Shown here one piece after another: positions 56,586-64,000 of a DNA stretch of 64,000 nt. The notes under the pieces were generated by a model, which saw nothing but the letters and a program-made list of their open reading frames with translations, was not told the origin of the DNA and did not search any database. This stretch comes from Zarea fungicola (lineage: Eukaryota; Ascomycota; Sordariomycetes; Hypocreales; Cordycipitaceae): the NCBI GenBank assembly GCA_900169235.1, contig FWCC01000023.1:1-64000 (forward strand), read 5' to 3'. Every line of letters begins with the position of its first letter. Position 1 is the first letter of the stretch. Made by a program: the position numbers and the translations under genes.

Positions 56586-57107
56586 ATGCCGAACCCACCC
56601 ATCACGCTCTATGGCTCTGCGTACCCAGTTGCGAAAGCAGCGCTAGAGGTCCTCACAAAGCTATTGATCAAAGGCCAAGAATCCGGCGCTCTACCCAGTT
56701 CCCGTCTTTACGAAGACATGAGCCCCTTTACCACGCAGGTGCAGTACGTCTGCAATATTATCCGCAATCTCGTCAGCCGTACCACCGAGGAAGATCTTTC
56801 GGCAGCGTGGAACGAGAATGAGGAGCTTTCTACCTTTGATGACATGCACACCCGAATTACGGTGACAAAGGCATTGGTAGAGGCGGCGGAAGCGGGCGTC
56901 GTCAATGAAAAGGCCAATGAGACGTTTACTTTGGTGACCAAAACATATGGCACGCTGAATCTGTGCAGACATGCGTGGGTATCGAATCATATCCTGCCAT
57001 ATCTGTTCTTCTACTTGGTCACAGCGTACGCGATTCTGAGGAAGGACGGGGTGCCGCTGCGCTTGCCAGATTATATGGATTCGTTTAATAGACTTCCTAA
57101 GCCATGA
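56586..57107 (+). CDS. DUF1993 family protein
   Basis: Intronless ORF of 173 aa from the ATG at 56586. The pattern matches DUF1993 (PF09351): an N-terminal helix ending in LTKLLIKGQESG, the block SSRLYEDMSPFTTQVQYVCN, a middle TFDDMHTRI segment, and a C-terminal HAWVSNHILPYLFFYLVTAYAILRKDGVPL. These small helical proteins are widespread in fungi and proteobacteria and resemble four-helix-bundle (DinB-like) folds; no activity is known. The stop is only 33 bp from the stop of the convergent SDR gene, so the two transcripts probably overlap at their 3' ends. Confidence 0.85.
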   Translation: MPNPPITLYGSAYPVAKAALEVLTKLLIKGQESGALPSSRLYEDMSPFTTQVQYVCNIIRNLVSRTTEEDLSAAWNENEELSTFDDMHTRITVTKALVEAAEAGVVNEKANETFTLVTKTYGTLNLCRHAWVSNHILPYLFFYLVTAYAILRKDGVPLRLPDYMDSFNRLPKP

Positions 57108-57140
57108 GCATGTATTCTAATCCAAGCATACTTGCATTTA

Positions 57141-58126
57141 CTAAAAAGGCAACTTTGTGCCATCATGGTTAAAGAAGGCGCCGTTCTCCTCGGGCTTGAG
57201 CCGGTTTAGGACATTGATAACATCTGAGGCGCTCTTTTGCGGTGTGAGATTTTCCATGTCCGGCACATTGGTAGTGACAAAGTCCAAGATGGCAGAGCCC
57301 ATGTCTGTGCTTCCGACGTAGCCTAAAAATAGCAGATATTAGTCAAAGCTTTCGCTGTAAAAATGAGCGACGATCCCGGGAGCACGTACCAGGGTGGATG
57401 AGAGCGATGGTGATGCCGTCCTTCTTGAGAACACCACTCCACTTGCGGACAGCACTATTTTCCGAGCCGTTAGTTGAGGCCAAGCATGTAAGAACTCGCG
57501 CCACGTACATGTTCAAGGAGGCCCGGGCCATGGAGTATCCAATTGCCAGCGGCAAATCCGCGGCGAGCTCAACGGAGCCGAAGAGGGATGATAGGACAAG
57601 AATTTTTTTGATGCTGCTCTTGGAAATTAAGGGAAGAAAGCCGGTCAAAACTTGAACAGTTCCCGTTACCATGAATTGCACTTCCTCAAACGCAAGTTTC
57701 AAGTCTCTGTTCAATAAAACTGGTTGTCAGCGGTAGCATGGCGACATGGGGTGCACATGTTATAACTTACAGGTTGTCAAATGTAGAAAGAGGATCTTTG
57801 CTGATGCCTGCACTGCTAATCAGATGATCTAGCCCATTGGGTAGTATTTTTGCAACCTCATTGGCGGCGTTGGCGATGCTGTCGACATTTGACACGTCCA
57901 TTTGGACAAGGTGAAGGCGACCCTGATGCTCCTTTTGCAGAGCATGCAGCTTGCCTGCACCGGCAATATCTCTTGCTGTCGCAATAATAATGTTATTTTT
58001 GTCATTGAGCTTTTATCATGTCAGTTTGCATTTCTTGAGGCGAGGACGGTTCGAGCCACTCACCAGTTCAGCTGTAAAGGCAAGTCCGAGCCCACGGCTG
58101 GTACCAGTGATAAGATAGGAAGGCAT
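57141..58126 (-). CDS. short-chain dehydrogenase/reductase (classical SDR) with Lys-to-Arg active-site change
   Basis: Five exons on the minus strand (58126-58064, 58009-57771, 57706-57509, 57454-57390, 57322-57141; 248 aa), all with GT..AG ends. A 54-nt open intron at 57508-57455 contains CTAAC and is easily missed; removing it restores NIAVRKWSGVL. The cofactor loop TGTSRGLG is at residues 7-14, followed by ARD and MDVS, SSAG in place of NNAG, and VLSSLFGS with the catalytic serine. The Tyr lies in GYSMAR, where the usual YxxxK has Arg instead of Lys. It is probably an NAD(P)-dependent oxidoreductase of the C-factor/sniffer-like group; the substrate is unknown. It converges on the DUF1993 gene. 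Confidence 0.85.
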
Positions 58127-60504
58127 CCTGAAATTTATTTAGGTGAAACAAAAATAGACTGAGGCAAACTTGTTGTTTCCAGGGGTAAAAAGTATGAATT
58201 TAGTGTGTTACAGGTGACTGTCTGCCGGACCGCATCATCAAGGGGCCTTCTAGTGTGTTATATATTCTCTACAATTGCCAATAATATTTGATTAAGAATG
58301 AAACTACAATATTTCTCTTTAATTTGTCGTAATAACCAGTGTATACATAGTTTACATTGTACACGCTCAAGGCCGGGCAAAACCCACATACAGTGCATTG
58401 CAAATCCGCCTCTATTAATTTGTATATTAATTTGTCGCGATACCATGCGGATACGTCATATCGCAGGCAAAAGTGGAAATGCGTTAAACTGTCTGTTCCG
58501 CGCCGCGGGGTGGCGAGGTAGTCAAAGCAGAAGTTGAAGATGGGTTTTCACCGTCCATATATATAAAAAAGGACAGGCCCACCCGCCACAAGAAAGTTTT
58601 TGACCGAGGGTTCCGACTGGTTCCCCCACGGTCGGAGCTGTATAGGGAAGTAGGGATCATTGATAATAAATGACTAAATCGGACCAGCTGCCGATTAATG
58701 TGATAGGTACGTTAGTATGTGGCGCTAGCAACATCCCGGCATGAGATCTTGCTATCTTTGTTCTTATTACCCACCCCAGATGGTACATGGGATCCTAAAG
58801 AAACTGTATTTTGCCAATTGCATTTTGTTTTGCCAAATCGTACCGAGTTGGCTCTTTAGTATTGAAAGATGGAGTTGATACAACTTCAGTGTGCGTACTT
58901 GTTTTCTGAAGTTAACAAATCTCAGTCGGATAGCGGCTATCAATGTCAGAATTAAAAAGAATCAGCCTTACTTAAGGTGCAATTATCTCAATATACGGTG
59001 CAACAGAAAGGAACTTCAATATACAACTTGCCGGGATAACGGTGTTAAGTGGAAATTCCTTAATGTGGCCCAGATCTCTAACAGATGGATGCATGGTGAA
59101 CATCCCAGTAGTTTCTACAATTGGGACCACGATGACAGTATACTTCCTGGCTTGCTCATTAAATCTAATCTAATTTTGTAGTGCACGCATAGGCGTACGA
59201 TCGTATACAGCTATGCCAAGCATCTTTTAAAACAGGCATTTTAGGTATCCTCTCAAGTTCCTCTTGCTCATGGAGAGTAAATCATACATTCAACAAGTAT
59301 GTTCGCTGTAATAGTCCCCGCAGAGCGTAATCCTCAGGCAATCAATGCCTAAGCTCATTATTGGCTAAGATTGGTCTTAACGCGAGCGCAGATGTAGCCT
59401 TATTAATTATATCAGCAACACGTTGCCATAGAATAGGTTCTAGTTTGACCGCATTTTCAATTAACGCTTTTCGCAGGATATCAGGCAGGAAGATCATAAA
59501 TACATAAACGAAAGAAGAATATTGGTTTCTATAGTGCGCCGTAGAACCCTATCGTAGGTCTGCATTGTAAAGGAAAAGGCCGCTCGAAATGTTTGACCAG
59601 TCGTGCTGCCAGCAAGCAGAGAAGTGGTGAGTGTAAGGCAACATAAGGCAGATTACGACGCATCGTAGCTGCTTTTGACCGTACGAACACTTTTTGATTG
59701 CAACTGGCATAAATACCACGGCTAACACTACTGCCAACAAGACGCTAGTGCCGTCATTGCGCCGCTCGTGCGAAGACCCCAAATTCACAGTCGTTCCACT
59801 CATCACCAATCAAGATCTGCAAGCTGATGCGAACAATCCTCTCACAGCACGTCATACCAATATGTGAAAAGACGATTTTAAAATTGTTGTGCTAGGACTG
59901 GAATGTTAAAGTACACAAGTATGTCCAGCTCACAGGAAAGTTGGGGAATACCATTTACACCGTACCCGCGCACGGTGAGTTCAGTAGCCAGCTGCACATG
60001 TTACAGCTCGGAAGATCAATATTTAGCAACAGAGTGCCCAACTAACAGTAAATTGCCATGGAAATCCTAAAAATATTGCAGGTAGAGATTCGGTAGGTCG
60101 AAAACTAGTGGAGTTCAGCCATGGCGTCAATAACGTTTTGTTATTCGTCTCCCAAACATTCTCCCCACCTGCATTGCTGCCTAAGAAGCTTGTGCCTGAC
60201 CTCCTGGCAAAAGTCCACAGGCCGGCCTACAACAGAACCTATTAATCATGACGGTAGGTACCTTGATGTTAAACATATTATTTGGGAGCCAATTTTCACT
60301 TGCGCCATATGTGTAACCACGACTCTAGCACCATCGATCTTGAAAGCTTTTATTCGATATCGTAGGACCCCGTCAATAATGCAGCAGGCGGGTGACATGC
60401 ACACCAATTGACCAATATAGCCACTATCGACCATAATCTAGATCAAATTCGTGGGTAGCGTTCTTAAGGAACGTGGTACCTCGAACCTCGAGTCACTTCC
60501 AAGT
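58127..60504. other. intergenic, no gene seen
   Basis: About 2.4 kb. Frames at 58891-59181 and 60121-60411 (each 96 codons, plus) have no recognisable features. Presumed to hold the SDR promoter at one end and the HET gene promoter at the other. Confidence 0.45.
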
Positions 60505-62844
60505 ATGTCTTTCCGTTCATCAAGGAATCTAAAATCTCCAAGGCTTGCCATACCAGATTATTTCAACTATGAGCCATTGCAAGACTTAACCAAAGATATT
60601 CGGCTCCTCAATCTTCTCCCTGGTAGGGAGGATGAAAAGATTAAAATTGAAGTCTTCAATGTATCGCTCTGCGAGCCAATACCTGGCCCCAAACAAGCTT
60701 TTTCGCAAAGGGCAATGGAAAAGACTCTACCGCAGGGTTGGGAGGTCCGAGAGACAGTGGACAGGAGACTTTTGTTCAGCCACGAGGTTAATGGTGTTAC
60801 CACCTCAACTTGGACACATCCCAAAGAATGCCTTGACGCCGCTTATGGCCAGCGGCTAGATATGGACGATTTGCCATTCTCTGAGCCATCTTTTGAAGCC
60901 CTTTCTTATGTATGGGGCCCTCAGAACAACGGGAATGAGGTTAATGTGGTTCCTCGGTACTCAAGCACCGGAACTATCCTTAAAAGGGGCGGGTTCTTGG
61001 CCGTAGGACCAGCTCTTTCAGTCGCCCTTCGGCATCTTCGCTGGGAGAAAAAGATGCGGACTCTCTGGATTGATGCCATTTGCATCAACCAGGACGACAA
61101 AACTGAGAGAGAGGAACAGGTACGCCGAATGGGTGGCATATACAGACTCGCAAAGAGTGTTATAGTCTGGCTCGGGCCGGCGACGGTGGACAGCAGGCTG
61201 GCTCTATCAACCCTTGAGCACCTAGGATGCCAAATAGAAATTACTCTGGATGGAGTTAGGGTTGCATCTCCTGATGCAGAATACAATACTTGGTACGACG
61301 AGAGGATCGATCTCCCCTTTTCAACCGCTACGTGGAAGTCCATTTATGAGCTTTTAGACCGTCGCTGGTTCAAGCGGTTATGGATCCTGCAGGAAATTGC
61401 GCTGGCCAATCGTTTCGCTGTTGTTCAGTGCGGAGGCGACATCATCCCCTTTGCTCTGTTTAGAAGATCGGTTATTTGTCTTTATGGCAAGAACAACTTG
61501 CCCTTCAAAGGTTTGCGGCAGCTCGTACTTGAAGCTGTGCGAATATCGGAAGATCATCACGGAAAGACACTCATGTCCCTATTTGAGAATTCACGCCTGC
61601 AGGAATGCTCTGATCCTAAAGATAGAGTATACGGGATACTTGGGATGGCACCAAAGGGGTTTGCAAATCTCATTCATCCCAACTATTCGGAGAAGGCGAC
61701 TGTCCAAGACACATATTGCGACTTTTTTCTGTCTCATCTGCGACATTTCCGCAGGTGGGAGCTGTTTGCCTGCGAGAAAAAGAACCAAAAGATTAATGGG
61801 CCTTCTTGGGTTCCGGACTGGACATCTCTTAATGTCCCTGGGTGGGGTTCAAGGCAGCAGTTCAGTTCAGGGCATTCTAGAATTCATTTTGAATACCGAG
61901 CTTCAAACATTTTAGATGTTACTGGGTTGCGCGTTGCCACTGTCACCCACGTTTGCGAAGCCGTAGAGACCAATGACCCGGAAATCGACTTGAAAACTGT
62001 GCGGGGATGGGAACCGAAAGAACTCAAAAATCGAGAATACGCAACTGGTGATAGCCTTTTGGACGCTTATGCGATCACACTGCTGCAGCATAGGATCAGG
62101 GACCGGTGGCCAAAGAATGCCTACATGCCAACGTTGGAAGAATGGAAATCACAGACTACGGCTCCTGCTGAGTTTGGGGAGCAGGCATGGGCCGAAAATT
62201 CGTCTGCTGGTTTCGACAGAGCTAATTCCCTCAGCAACCGAGCTTACAACTGCGTGCTTGGACGAGCTCTAGTATTAACCCAGGAAGGCTACATTGGGCT
62301 GGCACCCGTGGCAACACAACCTGGTCAGGCCCTATCTAGCGAGATCCCGGCCCATACAATACGGCCTGTGCCTACAGTAGCTAATGATTTTGTACCAGGT
62401 GACATCATATCCATTTTCCTTGGCTGCGATCCGCCGATGGTGCTTCGGCCGGAGCCCGAAGGCCGGTTCCAACTTGTTGGCTCTTCATTTGTTTACGGGC
62501 TGAATGACGCTACCGCTTTGCTAGGCCCAATACCGAAGCCGTGGAAAGTCCAGCTTTTCCGCTACAGGAAATCCATGTTTAGGGAAGTTTACAGCTTCTT
62601 CAATCCTGACACTGGTGAAGTCACTGCCGAAGATCCCCGCCTTAGAGGAGATCCAGTCTGGAAAAGAGTGCACGTTGAGGACATTGGAAGGGACTTGACC
62701 CCGGATGATCCTACCATCTGCGACTTCTTTCGGAATGAGAAAACTGGATTGGTTATGGATTCTGATCCTCGATTATTGCCCGATGCTCTAAAGGAAGTAT
62801 TGCAAGCTCAAGGAAAGAAATTGGAGGTATTTTCACTAGTTTAA
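60505..62844 (+). CDS. HET-domain protein with N-terminal WW domain
   Basis: Intronless ORF of 779 aa. The frame opens earlier, but the first ATG is at 60505 (MSFRSSRNLKSP). Residues about 75-106 form a WW domain (LPQGWEVRETVDRR through TSTWTHP), a proline-motif binder. The HET domain begins with FEALSYVWG (about 130-138) and includes LWIDAICINQDD, RMGGIYRLAKSVIVWLG and RRWFKRLWILQE, then CSDPKDRVYGILGMA. The C-terminus has two further WW-like half repeats (SFFNPDTGEVTAEDPRL and DFFRNEKTGLVMDSDPRL). HET proteins mediate vegetative incompatibility or innate-immunity-like cell death when non-self is sensed. The C-terminal and WW segments are probably the recognition part. Antisense and offset frames (for example 61397-61915) are shadows. 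Confidence 0.92.
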   Translation: MSFRSSRNLKSPRLAIPDYFNYEPLQDLTKDIRLLNLLPGREDEKIKIEVFNVSLCEPIPGPKQAFSQRAMEKTLPQGWEVRETVDRRLLFSHEVNGVTTSTWTHPKECLDAAYGQRLDMDDLPFSEPSFEALSYVWGPQNNGNEVNVVPRYSSTGTILKRGGFLAVGPALSVALRHLRWEKKMRTLWIDAICINQDDKTEREEQVRRMGGIYRLAKSVIVWLGPATVDSRLALSTLEHLGCQIEITLDGVRVASPDAEYNTWYDERIDLPFSTATWKSIYELLDRRWFKRLWILQEIALANRFAVVQCGGDIIPFALFRRSVICLYGKNNLPFKGLRQLVLEAVRISEDHHGKTLMSLFENSRLQECSDPKDRVYGILGMAPKGFANLIHPNYSEKATVQDTYCDFFLSHLRHFRRWELFACEKKNQKINGPSWVPDWTSLNVPGWGSRQQFSSGHSRIHFEYRASNILDVTGLRVATVTHVCEAVETNDPEIDLKTVRGWEPKELKNREYATGDSLLDAYAITLLQHRIRDRWPKNAYMPTLEEWKSQTTAPAEFGEQAWAENSSAGFDRANSLSNRAYNCVLGRALVLTQEGYIGLAPVATQPGQALSSEIPAHTIRPVPTVANDFVPGDIISIFLGCDPPMVLRPEPEGRFQLVGSSFVYGLNDATALLGPIPKPWKVQLFRYRKSMFREVYSFFNPDTGEVTAEDPRLRGDPVWKRVHVEDIGRDLTPDDPTICDFFRNEKTGLVMDSDPRLLPDALKEVLQAQGKKLEVFSLV

Positions 62845-63018
62845 AGTGTGCATAGGTTCACATAAATTCAGTAAAAAAATCTCCGCTTTCGTCAGCTCGT
62901 TGTTCTTTCTTGTTCGCCAGAGCCTGGAATTATAACGTAGCTCAAATTTATTTACCGTCACACTAATGCTCACAGCAGAACCCCCTGAATACTACAGAGT
63001 ACTCAAGTCCAAGATCTA

Positions 63019-64000
63019 CTACCCTGTGGTTTCTTTCGCAGTTTTGTTTCTCATTTCTGCGAGCACTCGGTCCTTGTAAAGACTTGGGCATGGGAAGTCC
63101 GCATCCGACTCACACAGCTTGAGAGCTTTTTCAAACGCTCGCACAGCCTCCTCGTTCTTGGAGCACTGTCTGTTATTTACACCCTGCTTCATTAAAGCCT
63201 CCCAACTTCGCAAGGCGTTGACCTTTCGAACTAGAGTCATTGGTTGAGTACCAGCAGGGTCTCGAGCCTGCACAAACGAGCTTCCATTGCAGGGGCCTAG
63301 TACGCGGGCATGATCCACAAAGCCACGATAAGCGTCAAAAAAGAACAATGTTGCATGTAGATCATTGGGCTCAACTGTCGTCGTGTGGAAGGTAGCTGCC
63401 GGAATGGTGTAGCTCATATCCCTTGTATGAAGTGCTGTGGCCACCTCAGTTGTGCTCACCGCTTCATCCGTCTTCTCCACTATTGAGAACGTCTGGTGTG
63501 TCTTGTATTCGCTGTCGGCACTGTCGGTGGCCTGGGTCCCGTTGACACTCCAGCGAAGAGCATAGGTATTATGCGTTGCAAGTACATCGTCGGTGGCTGC
63601 TTCTGCATGAAATGAGCGGTCTCTGCTTTCGCCCGCTAGAATCCAACTTTGCGCCCAAGGTTGGTGTGAATGAATCGAAAAGTCTGCGTTGCCACGGTAT
63701 CCATCGGGAAGCCAGACGTGAAGGCGAAAGAGTTCGCCAATCCGGCCATCCTCAACAATACTGCAGAGAGCGATACCGAGAAAACCTTGCGCGCTTCGAG
63801 CCACAACGCCAAGAGGACTCGAGACGAGTGCGTCATAAATTGCACCCCATGCAACCTCTAGATCACTGGAACTCGTGAGCTGATTCAAGCGAGATTTCTG
63901 GCGAAGTAGCGCCAGTCCAATGATGAGTCTTGCGATTCTAAAGGTCTGGAGACACTCACTTCCGCCACACTGATTTTGCTGTAGTGCAACATCTGCAAGA
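63019..64000 (-). CDS. unknown protein with cupin-like features, partial (5' end beyond window)
   Basis: The minus-strand frame ends at 63019 and stays open to the window edge, so at least 326 codons are present and the start lies outside. From the visible amino end: a hydrophobic stretch with ARLIIGLALLRQ, then a region with GELFRLHVWLPDGY, FSIHSHQPWAQSWILAGE and SYTIPAATFHTTTVEPND, whose histidines and glutamate are arranged as in cupin (double-stranded beta-helix) proteins. The C-terminus is helical and charged (EEAVRAFEKALKLCES resembles a TPR-like helix). The assignment to cupins is weak. It is convergent with the HET gene (about 175 bp between stops). A small intron upstream near the edge cannot be excluded. 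Confidence 0.6.
   Translation of the reverse strand, partial: LADVALQQNQCGGSECLQTFRIARLIIGLALLRQKSRLNQLTSSSDLEVAWGAIYDALVSSPLGVVARSAQGFLGIALCSIVEDGRIGELFRLHVWLPDGYRGNADFSIHSHQPWAQSWILAGESRDRSFHAEAATDDVLATHNTYALRWSVNGTQATDSADSEYKTHQTFSIVEKTDEAVSTTEVATALHTRDMSYTIPAATFHTTTVEPNDLHATLFFFDAYRGFVDHARVLGPCNGSSFVQARDPAGTQPMTLVRKVNALRSWEALMKQGVNNRQCSKNEEAVRAFEKALKLCESDADFPCPSLYKDRVLAEMRNKTAKETTG

Overview
This looks like nuclear chromosomal DNA of a filamentous ascomycete (Pezizomycotina, most likely Sordariomycetes/Hypocreales). The genes are monocistronic on both strands, with short (54-177 nt) GT..AG introns, several with CTAAC-type branch points. The families are typical of moulds: a class II hydrophobin, a CFEM protein, a HET protein, an NLP, a fungal catalase-peroxidase, and a degraded Fot1/pogo-like transposon. 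No rRNA, CRISPR or convincing tRNA was seen. All assignments come from reading translations and splice junctions by eye; no database search was possible.

Layout. (1) 0-25 kb is gene-poor accessory DNA: a GT1 UDP-glycosyltransferase, an actinobacterial-type SAM methyltransferase, a broken SMP-30/gluconolactonase gene, small secreted proteins, a decayed cysteine-rich secreted-protein gene, an NLP (necrosis/ethylene-inducing-like) gene, an ER-type Hsp70-like gene ending in HDEL, and a GH16 hydrolase. (2) 25.65-27.49 kb is a 1.83 kb TA-flanked transposon with perfect 43-bp terminal inverted repeats and an AT-rich, stop-ridden transposase. (3) 27.6-34 kb holds a membrane protein and a divergent pair: a bacterial-type tetrahydrodipicolinate N-succinyltransferase (DapD) and a cystathionine gamma-synthase-like PLP enzyme, flanked by a diverged direct repeat. 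(4) 35-48.3 kb has an F-box-like protein, a class II hydrophobin with a Lys/Pro-rich tail, a catalase-peroxidase and a CFEM/GPI protein, separated by long intergenic stretches. (5) 51-58 kb is denser: an LDAH-type hydrolase, a TIGR04076-like protein, an unknown protein, a pepsin-like protease, a DUF1993 protein and an SDR. (6) 60.5 kb to the end holds a HET protein with a WW domain and an unknown partial gene.

How the genes work together. Much of the set is secreted or surface-directed (NLP, GH16, protease, hydrophobin, CFEM, small secreted proteins), as expected of a fungus interacting with hosts or other microbes. The strongest candidate for an undescribed system is the divergent DapD/CGS-like pair. 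Fungi make lysine by the alpha-aminoadipate route and should not need DapD, so a succinyl-transfer plus PLP chemistry module of partly bacterial origin is plausible, but this is inference. The methyltransferase at 2.3-3.2 kb is a second candidate for transfer from actinobacteria.
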